A stretch of DNA of 64,000 nt, taken from assembly GCF_002127325.2 (NCBI RefSeq), contig NC_035439.2, positions 145,716,709 to 145,780,708 on the forward strand. Direction: 5' to 3'. Below, in pieces: positions 11,251-23,019 of the stretch. Below the pieces are notes generated by a model. That model was not told the DNA's origin and did no database searches. It saw only the letters and a program-made list of their open reading frames with translations. The stretch's first letter is position 1. Every line of letters starts with the position of its first letter. Source of the stretch: Helianthus annuus. Taxonomy: Eukaryota > Streptophyta > Magnoliopsida > Asterales > Asteraceae. The position numbers were made by a program, and so were the translations under genes.

Positions 11251-12877
11251 GAGTAAATTACAAGTTTTGTCCTTTATGTTTACATCAAATTGCAGGCCAA
11301 AAGTTTACAGGCGGTGTCCTTAATCTTTCAAAATTTTGCACGTTTTGTCCTTTAAGCCAAACCTAGTTAGAAATCTCAGTTAAAAACTGTCATGTGCAAT
11401 GCACATGAGGGTAAAATGGTAATTTCCATCACCCTTACACCTTTCCTTCTTCTCCAATGATTTAAACCTGCAATTTAATTACAAGTATATGCTTTGCTAA
11501 TTTCTTCTTGTGGGTATCTTCAAACATCCATCGCAACACCAAAAACTCATTTTATTCAACTTTATCTCATCGATCATCATCTCCCTGTAAACAAAATGCT
11601 GGATAATCCAGACATGTTCAAATCAACCGCTTGTCTCGATCCACCCAGACCGATCCGTTTTTTATCACAAAATGCAGCTCACTCGTTCAAAGGAGAGTTC
11701 ATCAGACCTTGAAGATCACACCCGCACGACATCTTAGTACAAGAGCATTCTGATCTGATCTCGAGAGTATAGTGTTAGATTGAGTCGAAACTCTGTCTGG
11801 TTTACGTTTGTTCGTAATAAAACAACGTTTGTTTACGTTCGCGTATTCCATTAGAACTCGGTTTATCGGATTCCGCACGATTTCCGAACGATAAACCGAA
11901 TTCACCGCAGAGCTTGTGATCGTTTTGATCCGTTCCTGAACTCACGACATCTAAGAGCTCGGATAGCTCTGCGTGTAATCGTGATTCAAATCGGACGAAT
12001 TTCGACAAATTTCAGTGAAATCGATTGTTTTTTTTGAAAATTTTAAGTTTTACGGTTGATTTTTGTTGTGTTCCGGATCTTACGAACATCTCAGATAGAT
12101 TATGGACTGTTTTTAGAGATTAAAACTTGTTGAAATCATAGTATATTGTTCATAATATCATAGTTCATTAAAATCGGACAGATTCAGATTGTTTCGATAT
12201 GTTTCGATCGAGTTTCGATTAGTTTTGATAAGTTTCGGACTGATTTGATGAAATTCAGTTGAACTTTTGATAAATTCGAACTGTTTATGTTGATTATCGG
12301 TTTGATTCGATTGAAATTTTGATCATTTCGGACATTTTATATCGAAGTTTCAATTATTTCAGACTTGTAACATTGTTTTCGGATCTGTTTCAATGATTTA
12401 CAAACTGTTTTTCTCTAATCAAATCAGAATAGGCTGCTTTTAAAATCAGTTTACATCCTTAACAGTATCGTTGAAAAATAAGTGATATTGCAGGTTATTG
12501 TTGTTTTTGGTTAGACATTTTGTTTACAGGGAGATGATGATTGATGAGATAAAGTTGAATAAAATGAGTTTTTGGTGTTGCGATGGATGTTTGAAGATAC
12601 CCGCAAGAAGAAATTAGCAGAGCATATACTTGTAATTAAATTGCAGGTTTAAATCTTTGGAGAAGAAGGGAAGGTGTAAGGGTGAGGGAAATTACCATTT
12701 TACCCTCATGTGCATTGCACATGACAGTTTTTAACTGAGATTTCTAACTAGGTTTGGCCTAAAGGACAAAACGTGCAAAATTTTGAAAGATTAAGGACAC
12801 CGCCTGTAAACTTTTGGCCAAAAGGACAACGCCTACAATTTGATGTAAACATAAAGGACAAAACTTGTAATTTACTC
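11251..12877. mobile_element. Non-autonomous Mutator-type element with long TIRs
   Basis: Ends are perfect inverted copies beginning GAGTAAATTACAAGTTTTGT; the inverted repeats extend about 340 bp (11251-11595 against 12535-12877). A 9-bp target duplication TATTTTTTT flanks it at 11242-11250 and 12878-12886. The 9-bp duplication and long TIRs fit Mutator-like elements. The interior (11600-12530) has no transposase or recognisable gene. Copy B lacks the insertion. Confidence 0.85.
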
Positions 12878-13233
12878 TATTTTTTTTGGATTATGATGGT
12901 ACTTTGTATTATTTTAGAGACATTAGAGTTCTTATTTATCTTTCCAATGTTTAGATTTATGTTTTCTTATCTCCTATCTTGGGATGAGCTAGCGTTTGAT
13001 ACCGGGTATTGGTGCCGAATTGGTACCGCACCGGTTATATTCGGTACTGGCACCGGTACCATTTTTTCTGTTTTTCAGTACGGTATCAGTATTTTAGCCA
13101 TTTACCTGTAAAAAGGTGTGTGTATATATAAAACTATAAAAAATACAAAAATACCAATCCAATTAATCTCTATTCATCCTGACTAATCGCTAGTCGGTAC
13201 CTCACCAACCGACTAGCGCCTGCAGATTTCTAA

Positions 13234-13933
13234 TCTATACTATATAATAAAAGAAACCATTTATGGGACACATGTCACTCATCGGAGCAATCTATTTTTT
13301 CTCACCTAATTATCAATAATTAATTTAATTAAAAGATAATTATACAATTGAATTTAATATAAATTTTATTATTAATTTTACACTAATATCTTAACTTCAT
13401 AAAAATAATTCATATGTGAAGAAGAAAAATATGCAGATAAATGTATTTAATCAAGCCCTATTCAAATTTGATTTCTTTAAATATTTTTTAGTGTTAATAA
13501 ATACGATTTCAATATATAATTTTTTTTTACCCTTTTACCTTCTACATTTTATCTCAAATATATTCAAATCACGTAACAACGTTTTTTAATTGTGTTCTGA
13601 AAACCAATTAAAAAAATGCAAGTTTTATTTTATTTTTTACTTTATTATTACTAGGGTAAAACCTAGATATTAAATTTATTTTTGGAAGTTATGTATTATT
13701 TTCAACTAAGAGATAAACTTGCGTATATATAAATTTTTTTTTTTACCCTTTTACCTTCTACATTTTACCTAAAATATATTCAAATCACGTAAAAACGTTT
13801 TTTTAATTGTGTTCTGAAAACCGATAAAAAATAAAGTTTTTTTATTTTATTTTTTGCTTTATTATTACTAGGGTAAAACCTAGATATTAATTTTTTTTTT
13901 GGAAGTTATGTATTATTTTCAACTAAGAGATAA
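13234..13933. repeat. Helitron-like head followed by a 225-bp tandem duplication
   Basis: The start TCTATACTATATAATAAAAG matches the head of the Helitron at 14394 for about 240 bp, then diverges. 13509-13733 is repeated at about 13734-13933, both containing ACTAGGGTAAAACCTAGATATT. No intact 3' end was found, so this looks like a truncated relative. Confidence 0.6.
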
Positions 13934-13956
13934 ATTTCGTAAATAGTTTACTGACT

Positions 13957-14364
13957 GAGGGTGGGAGTTGGCTACAAAGTCCATTTTTCCTACAAAGTGT
14001 AAAAAGTCATAAAACACAATAATGTCAACCATAAAACACACTCAAAACCCACAAATAACAAAGTGAAGATTACTAAAACGCCATATTTATGGGTTTTGTG
14101 TTGTGTTTTGAATGATAAGGCTTTGATTATTGAATGACTAACATTAGTGTGTTTTATATTGTTTATCATGCTGTGTTTTATATTCATAGTGATGGTGTGT
14201 TTGAAGTTTTTATGGAATGTTAGGGGTTAGATATTGTGTTTTAGTGATCTTCACTCTGTTATTTGTGGGTTTTAAGTGTGTTTTATGGTTGAAATTGCGG
14301 TGTTTCATGACTTTGTACACTTTGTAGGAAAAATAGACTTTGTAGTCGAACCCCACCCTACTCC
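13957..14364. mobile_element. MITE, 408 bp, hAT-sized target duplication
   Basis: Inverted ends pair GGGTGGGAGTTGGCTACAAAG with a right-end GGGTGGGGTTCGACTACAAAG, and the arms extend about 100 bp (CACAAATAACAAAGTGAAG against CTTCACTCTGTTATTTGTG). An 8-bp duplication TACTGACT lies at 13949-13956 and 14365-14372. No coding capacity. Confidence 0.75.
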
Positions 14365-14711
14365 TACTGACTGAAACTAAAAATAACGCCTAATCTATAC
14401 TATATAATAAAAGATACCATTTATGGGACACAGGTCATTGGAGCCATCTATTTTTTAGTTTTCTCACCTATCTATTCTACCTAATTATCAATAATTAATT
14501 TAATTAAAAGATAATTATACAATTGAATTTAATATAAATTTAATTATTAATTTTACACTCATATCTTAACTTCATAAAAACAATTCATATAGAAGATAAT
14601 ATAACATTTTGAAATTTTCATTAGATTTAATTATTTATCCTTAAAATCTAATATTATGTAATAAACATAATATAATCATAAATTTCAAATCACCGTTTAG
14701 TAATCCTTCAA

Positions 14712-14716
<5 letters not shown>

Positions 14717-14774
<58 letters not shown>

Positions 14775-14775
14775 C
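14717..14775. repeat. (ATT)n microsatellite
   Basis: About 19 consecutive ATT units inside the Helitron. Confidence 0.95.
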
Positions 14776-15302
14776 TAATCAAATATTTTGTTAAAATAAT
14801 ATACATATAAATATAATATTCAAGCATAGATCATTGTGTAATTTTATCATCATACATGTGAATATGAACCATAAACTATAAAAAAAATTAATACCATAGT
14901 CCCATGTTAACAAAAACATTGTGTATCCTCATTATTATTAATTTAGTTTTGAGAGTGTAATGACATATAAATATAAAAAAAATTCAACAACTATCCTCGC
15001 AATCACTCTATCTATCGTGTATTGAGTGTATCCGTTAGTTATTTTAAAGATAAAACTTTTTTATTATCTTATCTCGTATATAAAATTAGATTTATTCAAC
15101 ACGTGTAATGCATAAGGTTTTTTTTTTTAAAGATATAATTTCTTTTATTATTTATGATACAAAATTACATATATTCAACCCATGTAATATATGGGGGTTT
15201 TAAAAATAAAACTTTCTATAATTATTATTTGGTGTATAGAATTAGTTTTATTCAACTTGTGAAATGTACGAAGTTTTTAATTATTTAATATATAAAATTA
15301 TA

Positions 15303-16556
15303 GAGTTAAATGCTTGGTTGGTCCCTTTGGTTTTCAAAAATTGCAGACTTGGTCCTAATGGTTTACTAATTACACGCGTGGTCCCTGTGGTTTTCAAAAA
15401 TGCACTCGGTTGGTCCCCAACCCTAACATCAGTTAAATTTCTTAGTTAACTATGTGTGAAATGACTATATTACCCTTAGAATAATTAAAAACCTAAAACT
15501 ATATTACCCCCTGCAGCATCATCTTCATCACCATCATCATACCCATTTCCCTCCCTCTGCTCTCTCTCGATCTCATCACCATCATCTTCTCCGATCTCCC
15601 TCGTCTCCGTTCTCCGGTAGCACCACACCTACCTCCGACAAACCCCCAACAACCACCTGCCATCTCCCCTTGTTTCACACGAACCCTAACCTAAATTACA
15701 CAAATCCTAACCTGAATCATCGCACAGTGTGGCCGGCAACGGTGGGTCTCGACCGAGTGGTGATGATGATTACTCGGACGGTGAGATACACGACAGAACA
15801 AACTCATGTCTGACCGGATTTGTTGTTTTCTGACATAATGGAAGGCGGATGGTATCGGGTGGGTTTAATTGGTGGTGACAGTGGCCGTGATGTCGTTTGG
15901 GGCTGTGAATGGTTGCGAGCAACAGATTTGGAAGCGTTGAATGACGGTGCAGGTGGGCCTCGAGGGCTGTGGTGGTTTGCGGCTGTGTCAACGGCAGTTC
16001 TAAGGTTCCGACGGTGTGTTTCATTTGTATGTAATTAGTTTTGTTATTTAATAAAGATTATCATTTTCCTTTGGTTTTAAGCAATTAAGCTTTCATTGTT
16101 ATGCTCTGTAATTGCACATCTGCTCTGTTCTTCACAGTTGTTGATGTGAATTGGAGTCTCCGGTCACCGGAATTTGATTCTGTTTTGAAACCAAACAATG
16201 TCTGATAATGTTCTAGTGTGTTTATTGGGTTTTATGCAAAATTGTGTCTGATAATGATGTGAATTGGTTTTTATTGGGTTGATGTGAGATCGAGAGAGAG
16301 CAGAGGGAAATGGGGATGAAGATGATGATGGTGATGAAGATAATGCAGGTTGTGGTGGGTTTATAAATAAAGTTAATAAGCGAGGGTGTTTTGGTCATTT
16401 AACATGGACTTAACTGAGATATTTAACTGATGTTAGGGCTGGGGACCAACCGAGTGCATTTTTGAAAACCACAGGGACCACGCGTGTAATTAGTAAACCA
16501 TTGGGACCAAGTCTGCAATTTTTGAAAACCACAGGGACCAACCAAGCATTTAACTC
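15303..16556. mobile_element. Mutator-type long-TIR element nested in the Helitron
   Basis: Perfect ends GAGTTAAATGCTTGGTTGGT / inverse, with inverted arms of about 170 bp. A 9-bp duplication AAAATTATA lies at 15294-15302 and 16557-16565. The interior includes a GC-richer stretch (15530-16060) open in both directions for 70-84 codons; I recognise no protein family and think it may be captured sequence. Confidence 0.85.
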
Positions 16557-16806
16557 AAAATTATATCTATTCAACCCGTGTAATACACGGGGTTCTAACC
16601 TAGTTATATTAATACATTAAACATTGAAATTGAAACACCCCTGTAATTTTTTCAACGTAAAATCCATGAAAAAAATACAAAGTCACACATATTTTATATT
16701 GAGCTTGGATTAGACATATTAAGAGTTATAAAAAAAATTGTAATGAAAAGTCTGTTTATCGAGACAGGAAACACACACATGACATACGACATAGAAATAC
16801 CTTCAA

Positions 16807-17428
16807 CAGTGGCGGAGCTTGACCAAAAGTTTCGAGGGGACGTAAACTGATGGGACCCAAAAAAAATTTCCTATCGTTATGTTATGGGTCGGGTCGGGTC
16901 GGCTATTCGATTCAGGTCAGGTCGGCTATTCGATTCAAATAATAATAGTTTCAAATAAAACTAAAAAAAAATCATTCATTCAAAGGACCTGTTCTTGCAC
17001 ATAGAAAAACTAAATATTGTATAACAAACAAAAGACCTATATATATATATATATATATATATATAATGATACGAGATAAATGGAACCTGGACGAAAAATT
17101 ACAACTCAGCCCGACGACCTTTAAGATTTTTGAATTCATTAAATATGTCTCCCGAATCAAACTTATCAGCAATTTCTTTTTCTATGTAAATCATGAAGCT
17201 GTTTGTGAGATATTAATTTTAGTGTGTGGTCGGTAATCAAGGGTTAAACAAATAAAATAAGAGTTCAAATATATTTACCAAACTATCCATTATTTAGGAA
17301 AAATAATCGGGGGGCGATCCTATATAATTTTTAAAATTTTCGGATGAAAAATCAGACCATATACACTTCTAACCGAAACATTGGGGTGGGCGGGTGCACC
17401 CCCGGGCACCCATTATCCTTCGCCACTG
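16807..17428. mobile_element. hAT-type non-autonomous element, CAGTGGCGGAGCTT family, 622 bp
   Basis: Ends CAGTGGCGGAGCTT and (inverted) CAGTGGCGAAGGAT. An 8-bp duplication ACCTTCAA lies at 16799-16806 and 17429-17436. The site is unoccupied in copy B. A shorter relative in reverse orientation lies at 39332-39676. A (TA)n run sits at 17039-17064. No transposase. Confidence 0.88.
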
Positions 17429-17442
17429 ACCTTCAAGCAATA

Positions 17443-18399
17443 TATTCTATTCTACTAAATCTTAAAAGACAAAGTCGGTGGGGTGACCCACCGGCTTTGT
17501 CTTAAACCCCCTAAACTTTTAAAATTTTACGTTTCTAGCCCCTCAGCTTTGCTACCCCTAAACTTTTCTAATATTTCAATTCAATCCTATTAGTTTTGCT
17601 ACGGCCCCTTCACTTTTAGAGTAATCAATTTTAGTCCTCCACGGGCTTTGCCTTACCCCCCTAAACTTTTACAATTTTGCATTTCAAGCCCCTCAGCTTT
17701 GCTACCCTCTAAACTTTTACAATATTTCATTTGAAGCCCCTCAACTTTGCTACGACCCCTCCACTTTTAGAGTAATTAATTTTAGTCCCTTATCTAACTT
17801 TACTATTTTTCTACTTTAACAGTTAGCATTTTTAGCCCATAGCTTTTTACTAATTTGTATATTACTTAAAGTACAAAGTAGGTGAAACCATCACTCTTTG
17901 ACTTTCAAAATTTCCACTTTTAGCTTATAGTTTTGTGATTCATATTTTTTGCATATAGAATTTTCCTTTTCTTTTACTCTCTACTTTTGTAACTTGCATT
18001 TTTTACCTATATTTTGGTAATTTACGTTTTTGGCACATATGGTTTATACCGACCCTATAACTTTTAAACTTTTCATTTTTACGTAAATTTGGTATACGCT
18101 TTCGGCCTTTATTTTGTATGTTTCCTACATATGAATCGGGTCACATATAATACGTTTTGACTTGAGGGTATAAATTCGAGTTAGTTGAGTCGCATATAAT
18201 ACGTTATGATTATACAGTATAAACTCGATTTGCTTTACATTTTAATCTAATTGCAACACATCTATAGGTTACATTGAGTTCAGTCGTATATGTCGAAACG
18301 CACATTATTATATGATTAACACATCACATAATGCTTGGACTAATCTGTTCAACGTTTGCGATGTACCCGCGCCGCAACGCGCGCGGATCTTTTTACTAG
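17443..18399 (+). mobile_element. Second non-autonomous Helitron
   Basis: The 3' end is diagnostic: hairpin CCGCGC / GCGCGG at 18367-18386, then CTAG at 18396-18399 followed by host T. The left end lies near TATTCTATTCTACTAAATC. Copy B reads directly from CAATAG to ATGATAAAAC at the same site. The interior has repeated pyrimidine-rich segments (CCCCTCAGCTTTGCTAC at 17540 and 17690). Related 3' ends lie at 61620-61653 (+) and 57625-57660 (-). Confidence 0.7.
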
Positions 18400-18623
18400 T
18401 GATAAAACTTAATAGAACAAATCTTACTACTGATGATGATGATCCTTGACTTTTGGTCTAAATCTGTTACCTATTGTCCTTTAAATGGGCCAGTTATATG
18501 TTAAACCATATGGATGGGCCTAAAAGATTATCCGTTTAATTTGGAAACTTGTTTTAACATTTAATAAGGTATGTAAAAGAGATGTTTAAAAGCCCAAACA
18601 CTTTAAACTATACACCCTTAATA

Positions 18624-18851
18624 TTATACTAAAAGCAACCCGAAACGAAAGTCATGAGGACAAGTGCATAAAAAATTCGTATCCGGAAGTAGACCCGAGA
18701 AAAAAAACCTGAAACCGGTTATTTTTGTACCCGGGTACCCGTAACCAATATTTGTGCTGCAACTTAGTTTTTTCAAAAAAAAGAAGAAATTCGTGAGTTC
18801 ATCTAGGTTTTTTAGTTCATCTTGATGGTTGTTGATAAAGAGCTCATCCAA
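18624..18851 (-). other. 75-codon ORF conserved in both duplicated copies, probably non-coding
   Basis: The same open frame (starts MDELFINNHQDELKNLDEL) is present in copy B at 37755-37982. Conservation is explained by the duplication itself, since flanking non-coding DNA is equally similar. No domain is recognised. Confidence 0.25.
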
Positions 18852-19433
18852 AATTTAGCGGACTCCTATTTGAACCAAGTGAAGAGAAGCAAGTGAGCTA
18901 GAAAAAATGTACAACTTACAATGAACACAACTTTTGAGCCACAAGAAGTTACATGCATATAAGTACGATTAGATTTGATTTATTTAGTTTTAACTGCAAA
19001 ACTACGTAAATAGTCGATGTCATTAACTCATCCTCCTATCTATTCATTTAATATCGTATTTGGGTTGTAAATTTGTCAAGATTTGACACCCCTTGACAAA
19101 AAAAAGTAACTTGGCGCAATCGTCTTTTAGTCTCTTAGTCTTTTATGCTTCCGCTCGGCATTATAATTATTAATGTTTAAACACCAAAAGCGTATAAAAC
19201 AAACTCAACAATGTTTATTCAAAATTTGTATGCTGCCCTAATAAATTCATTTTCACTTTAAAAGAGAGACGATTACAGACTAATGTTTTTCGTGCAAGTT
19301 TAAAGTGAAACTCTACGAATTTTTTTTTGGTTAAGGGTGAATTTTTATTGACCCAACCCAAACTTGAATGGGCCGTTGAATCTTGTTCTGGGTTAGCCGG
19401 GTTTCTAAACCTCTCTTTTTCACACCATATTAA

Positions 19434-19746
19434 GGGGCTGTTTGACAACTTCTGAATGGTTAAGTGCTGAACCGGTAAGAGGTCTGAACCATTAAGTACT
19501 GAACTAGTAAGATGTCTGAACCATTAAGAGCCAGTATAATGCTTAACCATTTAGAGGCAAACGTCTGACCATTCAGATTAGATGTTTTAACCATTCAGGC
19601 TCTGTATAATGCTTAACAATTCAGAGGCAAATGTCTGAACCATTCAGACATCTGCTTACGAAACAAACAATCTGAACCATTAAGTGTTGAACCAGTAAGA
19701 TGTCTGAACCGGTAAGATGTTCATTAAGAGGTAAACAAACAGCCTC
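19434..19746. mobile_element. Harbinger/Tourist-like MITE, first of a tandem pair
   Basis: Starts GGGGCTGTTTGACAAC and ends AAACAAACAGCCTC. TAA target copies lie at 19431-19433 and 19747-19749. The interior is an array of variants of CTGAACCATTAAG and GAACCAGTAAGA. The 3-bp TAA duplication points to the PIF/Harbinger group. Confidence 0.8.
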
Positions 19747-19749
19747 TAA

Positions 19750-20064
19750 GGGGCTGTTTGGCAACATCTGAATGGTTAAGTGTTGAACCAGTAAGAGATC
19801 TGAACCATTAAGTGCTGAACCAGTAAGAGGTCTGAACCATTAAGAGCCTGTATAATACTTAATCGTTCAGAGGCAAATGTCTGACCAATTCATATTAGAG
19901 GTCTTAACCATTCAGACTATGTATAATGCTTAACCATTTAGACGCAAATGTCTGAACCATTCAGACATCTGCTCGTGAAACAAACAGTCTGAACCATTAA
20001 GTGTTGAACTAGTAACAGGTCTAAACTATTAAGAGTCTCATTAATAGATAAACAAACAACCCCC
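19750..20064. mobile_element. Harbinger/Tourist-like MITE, second of a tandem pair
   Basis: Same family and orientation as the element just left of it, starting GGGGCTGTTTGGCAAC and ending AAACAAACAACCCCC. TAA copies lie at 19747-19749 (shared with the first element) and 20065-20067. Copy B has the empty TTAAATG site. Confidence 0.8.
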
Positions 20065-20262
20065 TAAATCTTGAAATAGGTTTTCAACATTAAATGAATA
20101 AAGTGTTTAGGTCCATATAGTTTAACAAACAACTGGCCCATTTGAAGGACAATAAAAGGCCAACCCTTTTGTATACCCAAATCCGTTTCATTTGAATGAG
20201 AATCCCCATTCCCGCTTTCACTACTATTTCAGCCCTAATTTGCATTTCACCAGAAAACGAAG

Positions 20263-21303
20263 TCAATGAAGATGAATTAACTACTCTAAGGTCCAATTTC
20301 TCTCTTAGTTAGTCACTGTTGATGCAACAAATAATAGACCAAAGATAGTAGCTTAGCTGGTTAGGCAAAAGGGTTGAAGGGTTCAACTTTGCCTAACGCA
20401 GGTCTGGGGTCCCCCCACGTTTGCAAGACGTGGAGAGAGGTTCACTAGTTTGATTTTGTGATTTGCTGAAGGTCCTCCTCTGAACCATGTTCAGATTCGG
20501 ATGAATTAGCAAAAGGAATGTGTGTGTTGATTGTGAGAGAACGTATCTTGTGAGAAACAAGTACTTGTGATGTATGACCAGAGATTTTGGGAAATCAAGG
20601 CTGGCTAGGGATGTCCTCATCAGTTAATGAAGTGTCAAATTTATAGGAGAAGACATTTCTCGAAGGGGAATGTATTTGACTAGTGACCATGCTTGCAGTG
20701 GGGGTTTTGCCCTTTTTGGGGGTTGAAGGCTTTGACCTGCGGGTAAAAGAGTGTGTTCTGTGTGTCTGTGCTGCTTTTGCGGTTGGTGAGTTGGTGAAGC
20801 AATCCGGAGATGTGACTATTTACTGTTCCTGTATTGCTTTACTTCATCTCCTCAGCTTTTCAACCTTTGAATCGTTTAACCCTTTGAGCATTCATGTATT
20901 TAAGTCATCTTATTTAGTCTTGGGCTACCCCCGTCATCAGCCCCCCAAGTCAGAGGTGTTTGGGAAATGAGCTCAAAGACTTCTGACTTTTATACATGTG
21001 TTTTTATTGACTAAAGGCTTCAAGGTGTTCAAAGCTTAAAGGCTTAAAGGGTTGGAGTCATTTATTTTTGAATTTTAAAAAACTGACAACTAATTTGATT
21101 GATGTGTGGCAGTTCATAGGGCGGCGGTTTTGCAGAGGGTAACTGTTTGCCATTATAGCCTCTATTTTGGTTTTTATTACTGAAGATAATCATTCATTCT
21201 CCACATTATCCTTTCAAGTTTTCCTCTGCAATTCGTTTCCTTTCTTCAAGGTTAGTTCCTGCTTCTTCTTTATTTCCTTACTTACTTCGTATCTTTTCAA
21301 AAA
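20263..21303. other. Upstream region of the gypsy-type pseudogene
   Basis: Contains a hairpin at 20361-20396 (TTAGGCAAA / TTTGCCTAA arms) preceded by TAGCTTAGCTGG, which resembles a tRNA D-arm/A-box. Pyrimidine-rich, promoter-like sequence lies before 21304. No intact ORF beyond about 95 codons is convincing. Confidence 0.35.
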
Positions 21304-22910
21304 ATGGGTGCTCGTAAGGATTTTTCGAGATCCTTTTCTCGATTAACCCAGGAAGAAGTAGAGTTGTTTTGTATGGAATATGGTATTGGGACTAAGTTTA
21401 AATCGACTGCTCCTGCGTGTGATGTTTCGATTGACAAATATCCTGTTGGTTTTATTGCTCTTTATTGCCGTCACTTTGAGTTTTCGAACCTTCGTCATCC
21501 GTTTTCCCTGTTTGTTTTGAATTTATTGGAGTATTACCGAGTCTACTTTGGTCAGATTCATCCAAAGGGTATGGCTAGGGTTTTACATTTCGAAGTTTTG
21601 TGCCGTGCCCTTGGTTATGATCCTTCGCTTTTGCTTTTTCGTCGATTTTTCCGACTGGCCAAAAACGGCGACTGGTTCACCTTTGAAACGTCCAAGGTCG
21701 ATGCTTGTCTTATTTCTTCCATGGTTACCACCCTTGGTACCTGGAAGGACCGTTTTTTCTGGGTTTCTGACTCTATTGTCCCTTTCAAGATGGTGTAGAG
21801 GCACCCGTATGCTGTTCTCAATGAACCGGAACCCCTTGAATCTGATTTGAATGACGCTTTTCTGAAAGCCATCCGGGAGTGCCCTTCAAGGGTTTGTCCC
21901 TTTCCTGAACATTTGCTAGTCTTGTTAGGGGTTAGTAAATCGTGGGAAAAGGCCAATCGGGATCCGGTTCTGATGAGGAATGGCACGGGTATGCATTTTT
22001 CTTCTTCACTTTCCTTGTGTTTTTCTTAATTTATGTCTTATGTTTTTTCTGTTTGTTGTTTGCAGTTATGTCTGCCCTGGATTTTATTAAGAGTGACGAT
22101 ACTTCTGATGTTGCATTTGAAGATGTTCCCGTTATCCCTGATGAGAATGTTGTAGTTAAAGGTGTTGAGCAAAGATTTGAGGGTACTGGATATGTTAGTG
22201 TTTTCAATGTGAAGGGTTTTTCTAAGCCTCTTGCCCCCAAGGCTTCAACCCGCCGATCTACCCGCCATTTGTTGAAGGCTGCTCCTCAATTCACTTCTAC
22301 TGAGCCAGTGGAGTTGAGTGATGTTATTGAAGCTTCTGAGGATCAGGGTGTTGAAGCAGTTGTTGAAAAGGAGAAAAAACTGGTTATTCATGGCAAGAAG
22401 GCTTCAGCCAAGAAGGTTATTGCTACCCCTGTTCAGGGTTCTTCAAGCAGGGATGTTGAAGGGTTGGATCCGGACGAAGCTTATGTGCCTGGTTGGTCGG
22501 TGAAAATTGATGACAGTTTCAAGGATGTTGCCATTTATGAAGATGCTCTGAGTCACATTGCCCCTCCTTCAGTTCATAACACCATTGCTGAGATGGATGA
22601 TGACATGATGTTATCTCACATGATTTTAAGTACTTGCAACCTTGCTGCCATGCTTCCTCAGGGTTTTGCTCGTTTTCGTAAGAGGATGCAAGAATATGAA
22701 GAATTTTCTAAGAAGAAAGATAAGATGAAGTCTTCAATGGCTGCAATGAAGAAGGAGATAGCTGGATTTGCTGAGAAAGAAGAAGAATGAGACAAGAAGG
22801 TTAGTGAATTGACTAGGAGGCATGACATTGAAATGAGTGATTTGAAGAATAGCTTTTATAGTCGAATCACACAATTAAATTATATGCAAATTTTACGTTA
22901 TGGTAATGTA
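21304..22910 (+). pseudogene. Putative gypsy-type transposase-domain protein, broken
   Basis: Reads in one frame from MGARKDFSRSFSRLTQEEV through a TAG at 21796-21798, continues RHPYAVLNEPEPLESDLN, splices 21989-22065 (GT-AG) and continues MSALDFIKSDDTSDV to a TGA at 22788-22790, after which the frame stays open to about 22910. The N-terminal half resembles the plant domain called 'putative gypsy type transposon' (PF04195). The C-terminal half is charged and starts a coiled coil (FRKRMQEYEEFSKKKDKMK). Both stops fall where Trp is expected, as single G-to-A changes. The coiled coil is cut short, so the 3' end is missing. No reverse transcriptase or integrase is nearby. Confidence 0.7.
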
Positions 22911-23019
22911 TACAAATAACAAACGCCACCTTTTGTTTAGAGTTACTTAATTATAATCTTTATTTTGGAGCATCCACTATCAATAAAGGCGAAATTAAAA
23001 GCCATTATAAGTATTAATA
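22911..23019. other. Short spacer
   Basis: AT-rich, nothing recognisable. It joins the truncated gypsy-type pseudogene to the GC-rich left end of the Harbinger-like element. Confidence 0.4.

Larger units (their letters stand above)
14394..16603 (+). mobile_element. Non-autonomous Helitron, later invaded
   Basis: Starts TCTATACTATATAATA after host A. The 3' end has hairpin CCCGTGT-AAT-ACACGGG at 16575-16591, 12 bases before the terminal CTAG, with host T following. Copy B has the uninterrupted target GCCTAA|TTATATT at about 36766-36777. No Rep/helicase ORF is present. A Mutator-type element sits inside at 15303-16556, so the Helitron proper is about 950 bp. Confidence 0.75.
11153..20262. repeat. 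Duplicated block, copy A (heavily invaded)
   Basis: Shared with copy B at 36293-38855 in the same orientation. Matching pieces are about 11153-11185, 12887-13230, 16604-16806, 18400-19430 and 20065-20262; everything between is inserted mobile DNA. The match begins GAATACGTTGTAGATCCGTG and ends near CCCTAATTTGCATTTCAC. Because copy B lacks most insertions, it serves as the empty-site control for copy A. The identity of the ancestral block is unknown. Confidence 0.85.
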
